The notes below the pieces were generated by a model. It was not told the origin of the DNA, did no database searches, and saw only the letters and a program-made list of their open reading frames with translations. Source: Butyrivibrio sp. NC3005 (GTDB lineage: Bacteria > Bacillota > Clostridia > Lachnospirales > Lachnospiraceae). From it: 64,000 nucleotides of DNA. The translations under genes and the position numbers were made by a program. Below, piece by piece: positions 35,236-45,212 of the stretch. Positions within the stretch are counted from its first letter, which is position 1. Each line of letters starts with the position of its first letter. The stretch is taken from contig NZ_AUKC01000005.1 of the NCBI RefSeq assembly GCF_000424545.1, positions 62,001-126,000 on the forward strand. Reading direction: 5' to 3'.

Positions 35236-36942
35236 ATGCCACAGGGTATTGCTGCTTCACGCGGCATCGGAATCGGTTCTGTCTGTCGTATCATTGAGCA
35301 CGAATTGAAGTTTGAAAATAAGAAAATAGAAGATACAGCAGCAGAAAAAAACCGATTACAGGAAGCTGTTGAAAAATTCAAAGCTGAAACTACTGAGATG
35401 GCCGAAGATATAAGACAGCGTATCGGCAAAAAGGAAGCTGAGATTCTCGAAGGCCATCTTGTAATGATCTCAGATCCTGCCATGGTCGGCGAAATGGATA
35501 AGATGATTGATAATAAGCAGTGTGCAGAAGCAGCTGTTACTGCTGTTTGTGACATGTTTATTAACATGTTTTCATCAATGGATGATGAAATGATGAAACA
35601 GAGAGCTTCAGATATCAGCGATATAAAAACAAGTCTTTTAAAAATTCTTTTGAATATTCATGATATCGAAATCAGTAAAGTTGCTCCTGGAACTGTATTG
35701 GTTGCAAAAGACCTTACACCTTCCATGACTTCTCAAATAGTAAAAGAAAACGTTGCCGGAATTATCACAGAAATTGGTGGTAAGACTTCTCACTCTGCTA
35801 TTTTAGCAAGAGCTCTTGAAATTCCAGCTGTTTTATCTGTTCCTGATGCTCTTAATCTTGTAAAAGATAATGACACAGCTATAGTAGATGGCACAGAAGG
35901 TGAAATATTCATCAATCCTGCTGGAGATGTGCTCTCAACATATATTCGTAAGCGTGAAGATTTCATTCGCAAGCAGGAAGAACTTAAGAAATTTCTTGGC
36001 AAAGAAACTCTTACTGCTGATGGTAAAAAACTTGATTTGTTCTGTAATATCGGAACTCCAAAAGATGCAAAGAAGGCTGTTGAATGTGATGGTGAGGGTA
36101 TTGGTCTCTTCCGTTCAGAGTTCCTGTTTATGAACAATTCACACCTTCCATCAGAAGAAGAACAGTTCAACGCATATAAAGAAGCTGTTGAAACTATGGG
36201 TGGTAAAACTGTTATTGTAAGAACACTTGATATTGGTGGTGACAAGGATATTCCTTATCTCAATCTTACAAAAGAAGACAACCCATTCCTTGGTTATCGT
36301 GCTGTACGTTATTGTCTTGATAACGCAGACATGTTCAAGACTCAGTTACGTTCAATTATTAGAGCAAGTGCATTTGGTAAGATAAAGATTATGCTTCCGC
36401 TTGTTACTTGTGTAGATGAAGTTAGACAAGCAAAAGCTCTTGTTGAAGATATAAAGAAAGACTTGGAGAACGAAGGAATTCCTTTTGATAAAAACATCGA
36501 AGTAGGATGTATGATTGAAACTGCTTCTGCATCTCTTATAGCTGATTTACTTGCAAAGGAAGCTGCTTTCTTCTCAATTGGAACAAACGATCTTACTCAG
36601 TATACTATGAGCGTTGACCGAGGCAATCCAAAAGTTGCTTACCTTTATTCTGCATTTCAACCATCTGTCCTCCGTTCTATTAGACACATTATTCAGTGTG
36701 CTAATGAAGCTGGTATTCCAGTTGGTATGTGTGGAGAAGCCGCTGCAGATCCTCTTATGATTCCTCTTCTTATGTCATTTGGACTTGATGAGTATAGTGT
36801 TAATCCGGTTTTGGTTCTCACTGCTCGTTGCATCATTAGCAAATGGACTAAGGAAGAAGCCGATAAGCTAGCTGATAAAGTTATGGCTATGGATACAGAA
36901 AAAGAAATAGTTGAAGCTTTAAAGAAAGCTGCTAAAGATTGA
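35236..36942 (+). CDS. ptsI: Enzyme I of the phosphotransferase system
   Basis: 568-aa PEP-protein phosphotransferase. The phospho-His is His186 in GGKTSHSAILAR. The C-terminal PEP-binding barrel shows GIGLFRSEFLFM, DIGGDK, TNDLTQY and the catalytic Cys in GMCGEAA near residue 500. It passes phosphate from PEP to HPr. I placed the start at the ATG at 35236, preceded by AGGAGG; the frame is open upstream, but that part has no family match and overlaps the hairpin. Confidence 0.96.
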   Translation: MPQGIAASRGIGIGSVCRIIEHELKFENKKIEDTAAEKNRLQEAVEKFKAETTEMAEDIRQRIGKKEAEILEGHLVMISDPAMVGEMDKMIDNKQCAEAAVTAVCDMFINMFSSMDDEMMKQRASDISDIKTSLLKILLNIHDIEISKVAPGTVLVAKDLTPSMTSQIVKENVAGIITEIGGKTSHSAILARALEIPAVLSVPDALNLVKDNDTAIVDGTEGEIFINPAGDVLSTYIRKREDFIRKQEELKKFLGKETLTADGKKLDLFCNIGTPKDAKKAVECDGEGIGLFRSEFLFMNNSHLPSEEEQFNAYKEAVETMGGKTVIVRTLDIGGDKDIPYLNLTKEDNPFLGYRAVRYCLDNADMFKTQLRSIIRASAFGKIKIMLPLVTCVDEVRQAKALVEDIKKDLENEGIPFDKNIEVGCMIETASASLIADLLAKEAAFFSIGTNDLTQYTMSVDRGNPKVAYLYSAFQPSVLRSIRHIIQCANEAGIPVGMCGEAAADPLMIPLLMSFGLDEYSVNPVLVLTARCIISKWTKEEADKLADKVMAMDTEKEIVEALKKAAKD

Positions 36943-36952
36943 TTTAAATAAA

Positions 36953-36988
36953 AACTCCTGCATTACCTTTTTAAGTAACGCAGGAGTT
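36953..36988 (+). terminator. Intrinsic terminator after ptsI
   Basis: A 14-nt stem with one mismatch (AACTCCTGCATTAC / GTAACGCAGGAGTT) is followed by seven T residues, 11 nt after the ptsI stop. It may also serve the convergent chemoreceptor gene. Confidence 0.9.
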
Positions 36989-37013
36989 TTTTTATTCTTT
37001 TTTATTAAACCTA

Positions 37014-39041
37014 TTATCCTATTCTGAACATGCTAACTGAACCATTTATAGAGTCTGCTCCCTGAGCTACACCGTCTGCACTCTCTTTAACCTTTTGACT
37101 CTTATGAGCTACTTCATCAGCGCTACTTGCAAGTGTATCAAGCGTACCAGTAACTTCCTGTGAGCTAGCTGACTGTTCCTGGGCAATAGCTGCTACATTT
37201 GTAGCAATCTCGTTAACATCACCCATTGTTCTAATCATTTCATGCATCGTATCACCTGTAATATCCAGACTCTGGAAGATTTCTTCAAAAGTCTTCTCTG
37301 CTACTCCTACAGATTCTGCACTCTTTCTAATAGCCTCAACATTCTGAGTAGATTTCTTTGCAAGTGACGATATCTGATTAGCAATATCACCGATAATAGA
37401 CGCAATCTCTGTCGTTGCATTTGCACTATCATTTGCAAGTTTACCAATTTCATCAGCTACTACTGCAAATCCTTTTCCTGCTTCACCGGCTCTAGCTGCT
37501 TCAATTGAAGCATTAAGCGATAACAGATTTGTCTGACTTGCAATGGAATTAATCATTTCTATAATATCAGTAATTTTCTTTGCAGATTCATCAACACTTT
37601 CTACTGCATCATTTACTTCCGACATAGACTTAGAAATTTCATCCATGCTTTCAGTTACAAGCTTCATGTCTTTCTGACCTTCGCCAGCTTTTTCAACTAG
37701 TTTCTTCATTACGTCATTTGTTTCGCTACCCTGACTTGTAAGATCATTAACTTTTCCAGCAAGATCAGTTGCATCAGTAGCTAATTCAGATACAGCCTGT
37801 GACATTCCATCCATAGTTTCTCTAATCTGATTCATAGATTCTGCCTGAGCTGTAGCTTCACTTAACATTGTATCTGAAGCTTCCCTACTATTTCCAGCTT
37901 CACTTGAAAGTTGCTGCGTAACATCTCTCATATTTGCCAGTGTTTCACGCATATGATTCACAAATTTTCTCATGTTGTGATTCATTACGCCTATTTCATC
38001 ATTTCCTCTACTAGGAATATCAATTGAAAAATCATTATTGGTAACACTCATGATATTCTCTGTAAGCTGCTTAACAGGATTTGATACTATAGACTTAATT
38101 AGTCTTTGAACTATAAATGCTATAACTACGAGCATTACAGCAGCTACAATCCAGCTGATAATCATAAATTCATTAATTTCATTAACAATATCATTTTCTT
38201 CGATGGTCGAAATCAAAGTCCAAGGTGTTCCATCTATTTTTTCATAATCTACAAAAAATCTTTTTCCATTTGCTGACATTTTAACTACACTAGTTGGATT
38301 GGAGGTCATCTCTTTATAAACATTGTTGACAAACTCATCATCTGGATGATCAGTCACAGCTGTACCATTAAAACCATCTACCGGATAGGAAATAATAACA
38401 TTATCTTCAAGAAGCATTGAACTTCCTTTTCCAAGAGGCTTCATTGCTGATATTTCTTCCATAATATTACTTAAAAGCATATCCGATGCAGCAACACCTG
38501 TTCGACCATCTTTCAGTTTAATAGCCCTTGCTATAGGTACAACCAGATTATTAGTTACCTGATCCATATACGGAGCACCAACTGTAAACGAACTATTCTT
38601 CACACCGTCCTGATACCATTTTCTATCGGCAAGAACATAGTCATCTCCTGGCTTCCAACCACTTAAGTCGAAAAAATCACCATTGTCTAATCCCAAATAA
38701 ATACCATTAGGTGCATTGGTACTAAACGACTTGGAATATTCCAAGAATTGGAATAAATCATCATCATCCGTAAATTCACGATTCTCAAGCGTGAGAGAAA
38801 AAGTATCTGCTTTACAAATAAAAGACATTACTTCTGCGCTATATTTATTCGAATTTGAGAGTGTCTGATATTTAAGTAAGTCTTCCGCCATGTTTACAAC
38901 TATACTTCTTGCCCTTACTGTCATAAACAATATTATTCCAATAATAGAAATAGCAATAAGCGGAAGAACCATCTTAAGCAGTTTTCCACTGATTGATTTT
39001 ATTGGTGCGTTGTGTGCTGACTGATCCTTTAGTTTTGCCAT
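37014..39041 (-). CDS. Methyl-accepting chemotaxis protein with extracellular Cache domain
   Basis: 675-aa chemoreceptor. The first membrane helix is at about 22-44, followed by a Cache-type ligand domain (about 50-285; [29 protein letters not shown] is typical), a second helix (about 292-314), a HAMP linker and the signalling domain. The hairpin tip reads [23 protein letters not shown] near 530. No C-terminal NWETF-like CheR tether is present. The ligand is unknown; Cache domains often bind amino acids or carboxylates. It follows a small unknown gene by 25 nt. Confidence 0.94.
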   Translation of the reverse strand: MAKLKDQSAHNAPIKSISGKLLKMVLPLIAISIIGIILFMTVRARSIVVNMAEDLLKYQTLSNSNKYSAEVMSFICKADTFSLTLENREFTDDDDLFQFLEYSKSFSTNAPNGIYLGLDNGDFFDLSGWKPGDDYVLADRKWYQDGVKNSSFTVGAPYMDQVTNNLVVPIARAIKLKDGRTGVAASDMLLSNIMEEISAMKPLGKGSSMLLEDNVIISYPVDGFNGTAVTDHPDDEFVNNVYKEMTSNPTSVVKMSANGKRFFVDYEKIDGTPWTLISTIEENDIVNEINEFMIISWIVAAVMLVVIAFIVQRLIKSIVSNPVKQLTENIMSVTNNDFSIDIPSRGNDEIGVMNHNMRKFVNHMRETLANMRDVTQQLSSEAGNSREASDTMLSEATAQAESMNQIRETMDGMSQAVSELATDATDLAGKVNDLTSQGSETNDVMKKLVEKAGEGQKDMKLVTESMDEISKSMSEVNDAVESVDESAKKITDIIEMINSIASQTNLLSLNASIEAARAGEAGKGFAVVADEIGKLANDSANATTEIASIIGDIANQISSLAKKSTQNVEAIRKSAESVGVAEKTFEEIFQSLDITGDTMHEMIRTMGDVNEIATNVAAIAQEQSASSQEVTGTLDTLASSADEVAHKSQKVKESADGVAQGADSINGSVSMFRIG

Positions 39042-39066
39042 TGCTATGACCTCCGTCTCTTAACTC

Positions 39067-39618
39067 TTAACGAATTTCCAACCTTGATACGGTTTTTTTA
39101 CCATTTACAACTCTAGTAGTTTCCAAATACGTCCTATCGCCTTCAACAATTATATCTGAATACTCATCTTCAACAAGAGTACTCTTTTTTAGTTCGCTAT
39201 CATCTCGAACAAAAATAGCATTTCCTTTATTCTTCTTTCTATCTCCTTCATCTTTAACATAGGGACTGTGTATTATCTTTGCCTTTTCAACATTTAAATC
39301 ATCTGGAGTAATCGTAATCCTACTTCCTGTTGATTCATCTCCATCATGTATAGACTTTTTATTCTTTCTAACCTTTTCCTGCAATGAAGACGTTTTCATA
39401 ACTTTTTTATCTTCATCAGACACTATTTCAAAAACAGCTCCTAATTCTTCTGTATTCTGAGTCAAGGAATTGGTTTTTACGTTAAATTCCAGCTGTGTTC
39501 TCTGTAACTGAGATTTTTCATCATCAGAAAGTCCAGTAACGATACGAACTTTGTCATTGGGTTTAGCATACCAACGTTCTCCAGAAGTATCTATACGTGT
39601 AACCCTGTTTACCGCCAT
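39067..39618 (-). CDS. Hypothetical protein upstream of the chemoreceptor
   Basis: 183 aa, highly charged (many Lys, Asp and Glu), with no membrane helix, signal peptide or recognised domain. It opens MAVNRVTRIDTSGERWYAKP and ends with a short beta-like segment. The ATG at 39618 has AAAGGAGG upstream. It is placed 25 nt before the chemoreceptor and 43 nt after the DUF4422 gene, all on the minus strand. Its role is unknown; co-transcription with the receptor is the only clue. Confidence 0.65.
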   Translation of the reverse strand: MAVNRVTRIDTSGERWYAKPNDKVRIVTGLSDDEKSQLQRTQLEFNVKTNSLTQNTEELGAVFEIVSDEDKKVMKTSSLQEKVRKNKKSIHDGDESTGSRITITPDDLNVEKAKIIHSPYVKDEGDRKKNKGNAIFVRDDSELKKSTLVEDEYSDIIVEGDRTYLETTRVVNGKKTVSRLEIR

Positions 39619-39661
39619 AGAACTACCCTCCTTTCGTTCGCTTACTGTAATTTTAGCGTAT

Positions 39662-40750
39662 CTATATTGAAATTCGCTTTTTCGCACGTACAACTTCTCT
39701 TGCAATACCTAAAGCAGTTTGACTAAAGTTATTTGCAGCCAAGAATCCAGCATCTTCTTGCTGCGGTTTATTATTTAAATTCCTCTCCATAACGTCATTT
39801 AGCCTTTGATAAAGAGGAATAAGGATGCGAAGATCATTACACTCATCTAAATAACATTTATTATTACCAGAACTATCATAAATTTCCTGTTCATACTGTG
39901 CTGTTATTATTAGCTGCATACAGGTTTTAAGTTCACCGTTAATGTCTGAAGCTTCCATTAGAACATCTGGCCTTTTTGACAAACAATCCATAAAGTATTC
40001 TTTAGCGCCTGCCATATCTTTTTCTCTAAAAAAACGTTCCAGCCTGTCTTTCATCTCAATTGTCTCTTTTTTTTCGCCAAACATCGCTACTTTGCATTCT
40101 TTAACTGTTAGATTGTTATATTTTATATAAACTAAAAGAAGTATTTCAGATATAAACCCGTACAACCTTTTTTGATAATCATCATACCCTGTCATATCTA
40201 CTTCTTTCATTGTCAAAAACAAAATATCAAAAAGCCATTTACAATAGCTATCAAAAATTCTTTTGCTGCAAATTATCATATTTCCAAAATATGTATGAAT
40301 ATCATTAACACAACTTATATAAATATCATAATACATTGGATAATGAATACGAATAATATTTTCTACTATATCCAAATCTCTTCTATTATGATTTGCAGAA
40401 AAGCCTTCATAGTAGCTATAATTTAATGTTAAAAGCTTTGTGGTGATTATATCAAAATCTCCAAGAAGCTTTTCAATTTCTTTACCTGTAAAAAGTTTAT
40501 TATTATCATCAAGCAAATAGCGTCTGTAATGACACAATCCAACAATATCCGATTCTTTATCGTTTTTCCAAATCCAATACATTCCTGTTAATTCAGAAAA
40601 AAATGGATTTAGATTCGAAATATTGTCATAAGTATCATCACCCAAATACCCCAAACTTTCATGAATCGCCTTCCCAACCTGCATCAAAACGTACATGTTA
40701 TCGCGGGGCGAATCACACTTTTTGTGTGTCATCACATATATTTTGACCAT
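39662..40750 (-). CDS. DUF4422-family glycosyltransferase-like protein
   Basis: 362 aa. The N-terminal 240 residues match DUF4422, found in capsule and exopolysaccharide clusters and thought to be glycosyltransferases. The signature is YVMTHKKCDSP ... GDDTYDNISNLNPFFSELTGMYWIWKN ... DIVGLCHYRRYL, with CHYRR as the best-conserved element. The C-terminal 120 residues are helical and unassigned. No other polysaccharide genes are adjacent, which is unusual for this family. Confidence 0.82.
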   Translation of the reverse strand: MVKIYVMTHKKCDSPRDNMYVLMQVGKAIHESLGYLGDDTYDNISNLNPFFSELTGMYWIWKNDKESDIVGLCHYRRYLLDDNNKLFTGKEIEKLLGDFDIITTKLLTLNYSYYEGFSANHNRRDLDIVENIIRIHYPMYYDIYISCVNDIHTYFGNMIICSKRIFDSYCKWLFDILFLTMKEVDMTGYDDYQKRLYGFISEILLLVYIKYNNLTVKECKVAMFGEKKETIEMKDRLERFFREKDMAGAKEYFMDCLSKRPDVLMEASDINGELKTCMQLIITAQYEQEIYDSSGNNKCYLDECNDLRILIPLYQRLNDVMERNLNNKPQQEDAGFLAANNFSQTALGIAREVVRAKKRISI

Positions 40751-40910
40751 CTTTCCTCCCCGATTTTATGAATATTCTTTTCGTAGAACTTTACTTAGTG
40801 GTAAATTTTATACTAGCATTACTGTTTTTCATACTTTTATTTCGGTCAAAATTGAATAATTATTCAGTTTATTTTTAGTTTTTGCTGATATTTTTTTAAT
40901 AGAACAAAAA

Positions 40911-40949
40911 GACTGACCTCTAATGTTTGTACACATTAAAGCGTCAGTC
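40911..40949 (-). terminator. Intrinsic terminator after gdhA
   Basis: Outer stem GACTGAC / GTCAGTC (40911-40917, 40943-40949) with inner TAATGT / ACATTA is followed on the minus strand by TTTTTG. It lies about 95 nt beyond the gdhA stop. The rest of 40751-41042 is AT-rich, with a 14-bp palindrome at 40853-40866. Confidence 0.85.
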
Positions 40950-41042
40950 TCTTTATTTTAGTTTATTACTATTGAGTTTCTTAATATCTTATCATTATGA
41001 CATAAAAGCTCTTCGCTATCTTATAAAGCTGTTAGGTCCTGA

Positions 41043-42431
<1,389 letters not shown>

Positions 42432-42444
42432 TTAATATTCTACT

Positions 42445-42537
42445 AAAAAAGAGCATAAAAGACCCTTCGATCTCTACGCTCCATTGTGTAGACATGTAAC
42501 CTTTGTCTAGTATAGAACAAAGAGTCAAATTTCGCAA
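42445..42537 (-). promoter_or_regulatory. gdhA promoter and leader with terminator-like hairpin
   Basis: On the minus strand, TTGCGA (42532-42537), 17 nt and TATACT (42509-42514) form a good promoter. The predicted transcript then has a small stem TAGAC/GTCTA, and a longer stem GAGCGTAGAGA (42471-42481) with TCTTTTATGCTC (42451-42462) followed by six T residues (42445-42450). This is an intrinsic terminator about 70 nt upstream of the gdhA start. I see no T-box motif and match no riboswitch class. Confidence 0.65.
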
Positions 42538-42660
42538 GATACTTTATCACATTAAATCAAAAAAATAATATGACTTCTTGCTGAGATTTAGGATAATCAT
42601 CAGCAAGAATCCTGCTTCGCAGGACAAAATTTGTTTTAACGACAGATTTTGGTCTGGTAC

Positions 42661-42694
42661 GGTTATTGATTTTCCTAATGAAAACAAGAACCTA
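42661..42694. repeat. 34-bp palindromic motif, copy 1
   Basis: The sequence begins GGTTATTGATTTTCC and ends GAACCTA. It matches 52609-52642 at 30 of 34 positions. The GGTT and AACC ends are complementary, so each copy can fold. Confidence 0.6.
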
Positions 42695-42717
42695 TTCTTT
42701 TTTGTTTTATATAATCT

Positions 42718-42860
42718 GTTCTGATGTTTGTATATTTCGTCGCAGACACGCTTTCGCTTGATTATAAACGTAATGGTTCGTAATGCGCTAAAAAAAACCC
42801 AATAAGAACCAACGTTTATAAACAGTTCTGCTCATGAAATATTACAAGCCATCAGAACTC
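42718..42860. repeat. Foldback element with nested inverted repeats
   Basis: Outer arms GTTCTGATG (left, about 42719) and CATCAGAAC (right, to about 42858) continue imperfectly through TGTA-ATATTTC. Inner arms TTATAAACG...GGTTC (42762-42779) and GAACC...CGTTTATAA (42806-42821) enclose about 26 nt. The whole 143-bp unit could form a long hairpin. No transposase or direct flanking duplication is seen. Confidence 0.55.
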
Positions 42861-42935
42861 ATCTAATTAGTTCAAATAACAAAAAAATATATATTTTTAT
42901 AATATGGCTAATATTTACTGATTAATTTAAAAAAA

Positions 42936-42960
42936 CAGTAGTTCAAAAATCGAACTACCG
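42936..42960. terminator. Bidirectional terminator-like hairpin
   Basis: The arms CAGTAGTTC and GAACTACCG pair with one wobble around a 7-nt loop. A-runs precede and T-runs follow (seven T), so it can terminate on either strand. It lies just outside the tandem repeat pair, downstream of the SH3-protein gene on the minus strand. Confidence 0.7.
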
Positions 42961-42977
42961 TTTTTTTAACTAAAAAG

Positions 42978-43119
42978 TATGACTTCTTGTCAACTTTATT
43001 CAGAAACTCGCATTTACTGCGAGTTTCGTGAGAACAAAAGTCAAGCGGCAAACTGGCCCAAGGCGAAGCCTTTTTAAATGACCAGTTTGCGTAGTTTTTG
43101 GAACGCAGTGACAAAAAAC
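42978..43119 (+). repeat. Dispersed repeat, copy A of a tandem pair
   Basis: 142-bp unit beginning TATGACTTCTTGTCA. It contains a hairpin AAACTCGCA/TGCGAGTTT (43014-43027 region), then AAACTGG/CCAGTTT enclosing AAGGC/GCCTT (about 43049-43088), and ends with GGAACGCAGTGACAAAA. It is followed directly by copy B in the same orientation. Confidence 0.9.
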
Positions 43120-43262
43120 TATGACTTCTTGTCACTTACATTCAGAAACTCGCATTTACTGCGAGTTTCGTGAGAACAAAAGTCAAGTGGCAAACTGGCC
43201 CAAGGCGAAGCCTTTTTAAATGACCAGTTTGCGTTGTTTTTGGAACGAAGTGACAAAAATCT
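43120..43262 (+). repeat. Dispersed repeat, copy B of a tandem pair
   Basis: Nearly identical to copy A, with a period of 142 bp. It ends one base before the stop codon of the SH3-domain gene on the minus strand (stop at 43264-43266). At the A/B junction GTGACAA and TTGTCAC (43108-43135) form a further inverted repeat. Confidence 0.9.
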
Positions 43263-43263
43263 A

Positions 43264-44793
43264 TTATTTCTCAACAAATTCAGTCTTTATATAACCAGCT
43301 TTACCATTGTATTCGATTTCACACCATCCGTCTGCAAAGCACTTCTTAACGGTTATTTCTTCACCCTTATAAGCATTTGTCACAACGCTAGCATCAGTAC
43401 TTGCTTTTTCACGAATACGAACAGTTTCTTTTACATGATACTTTCCTGCTGAAAGATTGATTGCTTTCTTAGTCTCTTTAGATGAATCAGCCTTTTCTTC
43501 AGTTTTTTTGCTATTAGAAGCATTACTACTATCAGCCTTTGTTTCTGATTTTTTGTCGTCAGTCTTCTTAGCCTGAGTATCATTAGAATTTACAGCAACT
43601 TCTGTCTTAACTTCAGAGAAATACATTGTAGCAACATATCCCTTTGAACCATTATATTCAATAACACTCCAACCATTGTCGGTCTGACTTATAAGATTAT
43701 AAACCTTATCTTTCTCCGTCTTTCCTAATACTTCAGATGTCTGATCAGGCTTCTTACGGATATTTATTACATCATTAGCTTTGAGTTTAATTACAACCTT
43801 AGTTTCTTTCTTCGACTCTTCTTTATTTTCTTCTTTAGGCGTTGATGCTTCAGTGCTGCCAGAAGCAGATGCTACTTCTGTGCTCTTAGCTTCGCCTGCA
43901 TCATTACTTGAAGAAGATGATACACTTGCATTTGAAGAAGCTGATGCTGCATTATTTGCATTTGCAACTTCAACACTCTCTCCACTTTCAGATTCATTAG
44001 ACTCAGAAATTCCCTGTTCAGCAAGAAGCTTTCCAACATTCTGATTAAGTTCAGCTGAAAGCTTAGTCAAAAACTGTTCAAGTTCTGGAGCTGCTTCCAT
44101 CATACCATTATATGCAACGGAAACTTTATTTGATAAATCTACATAATCATCCTGCAAACTCAACTGTGCAAGATAATCAGATACCTTTTCATCAACATCA
44201 CCAAAATACAGATAAAGCTGTCCATTATCGCCTGTTCTTATATAATATGAATTAAGTCCTGGAATTGAACTTGTATCATAACCCTTGAACTTTTCTTCAA
44301 AATAGACATATGCAACATATGAATTTGGCTCTGGTCCCTGTTTTGTATAAACAGTAATATTATTAAAAGAGTCAATATACTCAGAAGCTGCCTGATAACG
44401 TATAAGCGCTGCCTGAGTAATTCCCTGAGACATCGACTTGATTTTATCAACATCGCCTGTTTTCTGTGCTTCGTAAAACATATTTACCAGATTTACGACA
44501 TCTTGGTGAGCATCCTGTTCCATTACGACATCTTCAGCTTTTACAGATGCTCCATTTGTAGCCCCGCTTTCTGAGCTTCCTGCAGCATTTGTTCCTGAAT
44601 TTGTAGCATTTACACTAACTTCCTTGTTACCAGGTTTCTTTCCAGCTCGTCCAGCAATAAATAGTGTAATCAATAAACAGATAACTAAAAATGCCGGCAT
44701 AATAATTCGCTTATGATCAGCAATGTACGTACCAATGGAATTCTCATTCGAACGAAAAGGCTCCCATTTTCTTTTATCTTTCTTACCCATCAT
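43264..44793 (-). CDS. Membrane-anchored protein with two bacterial SH3 domains
   Basis: 509 aa. A basic cytoplasmic head (1-30) and one membrane helix (about 33-52) are followed by a domain around 90-230 with an NTF2-like look (DVVNLVNMFYEAQKTGDVDKIKSM). A long Ser/Ala/Asn/Glu-rich linker (about 270-335) comes next. Two SH3b domains follow, at about 340-400 (VINIRKKPDQTSEVLGK ... GYVATMYF) and 445-508 (VRIREKASTDASVVTNAY ... GYIKTEFV), separated by a second Lys/Ser/Asp linker. SH3b pairs usually bind peptidoglycan, so a wall-associated role is likely. Confidence 0.82.
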   Translation of the reverse strand: MMGKKDKRKWEPFRSNENSIGTYIADHKRIIMPAFLVICLLITLFIAGRAGKKPGNKEVSVNATNSGTNAAGSSESGATNGASVKAEDVVMEQDAHQDVVNLVNMFYEAQKTGDVDKIKSMSQGITQAALIRYQAASEYIDSFNNITVYTKQGPEPNSYVAYVYFEEKFKGYDTSSIPGLNSYYIRTGDNGQLYLYFGDVDEKVSDYLAQLSLQDDYVDLSNKVSVAYNGMMEAAPELEQFLTKLSAELNQNVGKLLAEQGISESNESESGESVEVANANNAASASSNASVSSSSSNDAGEAKSTEVASASGSTEASTPKEENKEESKKETKVVIKLKANDVINIRKKPDQTSEVLGKTEKDKVYNLISQTDNGWSVIEYNGSKGYVATMYFSEVKTEVAVNSNDTQAKKTDDKKSETKADSSNASNSKKTEEKADSSKETKKAINLSAGKYHVKETVRIREKASTDASVVTNAYKGEEITVKKCFADGWCEIEYNGKAGYIKTEFVEK

Positions 44794-45000
44794 GCTTTAA
44801 AACTAATCCTCTTTTCCTGCTTTAATAATTCATGTATTTTAGAAACTTAGTCCTAAAAACACACATTTTCTAGAACATATAAAAAATGCTCTATATAACA
44901 ATTGTATCCATACATATAAATAAAACAAGCAATATGACAATTTTACATTTTTCTTAACAATTAGTCAAGGTTTTTCAGGAAGAAATAAGGCTTTTTTGTT

Positions 45001-45029
45001 TTGACGTTGTAACTTTACTATGATATCAT
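45001..45029 (+). promoter_or_regulatory. Predicted sigma-A promoter of tRNA-Arg
   Basis: TTGACG (45001-45006), 17 nt and TATCAT (45024-45029) lie about 32 nt before the tRNA. The rest of 44794-45060 is AT-rich noncoding sequence with no further gene seen. Confidence 0.7.
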
Positions 45030-45060
45030 AATATAGATGTCAAAAAACATCATTAGTTTT

Positions 45061-45132
45061 GCGCTCGTAGTCTAACGGATAAAACAAAGGCCTCCGACGC
45101 CTTAATTGCAGGTTCGATTCCTGTCGTGCGCA
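45061..45132 (+). tRNA. tRNA-Arg, anticodon CCG
   Basis: The 72-nt cloverleaf is readable. The acceptor is GCGCTCG with CGTGCGC (one T-T mismatch at 5:68), discriminator A. The anticodon stem is AAGGC/GCCTT with loop CTCCGAC, giving anticodon CCG for codon CGG. The T arm is GCAGG-TTCGATT-CCTGT. CCA is not encoded. Confidence 0.93.
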
Positions 45133-45138
45133 TTCGTA

Positions 45139-45184
45139 TAAAGAGATATTGTTTGATTAAGTTTTTTCAAACAATATCTCTTTA
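45139..45184 (+). terminator. Intrinsic terminator after tRNA-Arg
   Basis: A perfect 18-bp stem (45139-45156 with 45167-45184) with a 10-nt loop is followed by six or more T residues, 6 nt beyond the tRNA. It could also terminate the convergent DUF5688 gene. Confidence 0.9.
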
Positions 45185-45212
45185 TTTTTTTAAATAAAAA
45201 GCTAATATAATT

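Larger units (their letters stand above)
42538..42977. other. Hairpin-rich noncoding region upstream of gdhA
   Basis: I see no convincing gene. In order it holds CTTGCTGA/TCAGCAAG arms (42577-42584, 42600-42607), a perfect CCTGC-TTC-GCAGG hairpin (42611-42623), a 34-bp palindromic motif repeated near 52609, a large foldback (42718-42860), and a bidirectional terminator-like stem (42936-42960). Confidence 0.6.

Noticed and set aside
42718-42860. Insertion sequence
   Set aside because: No transposase frame; at most a non-autonomous foldback.
42978-43262. Possible CRISPR array
   Set aside because: Only two units of 142 bp without short spacers, and other copies are dispersed; no cas genes.
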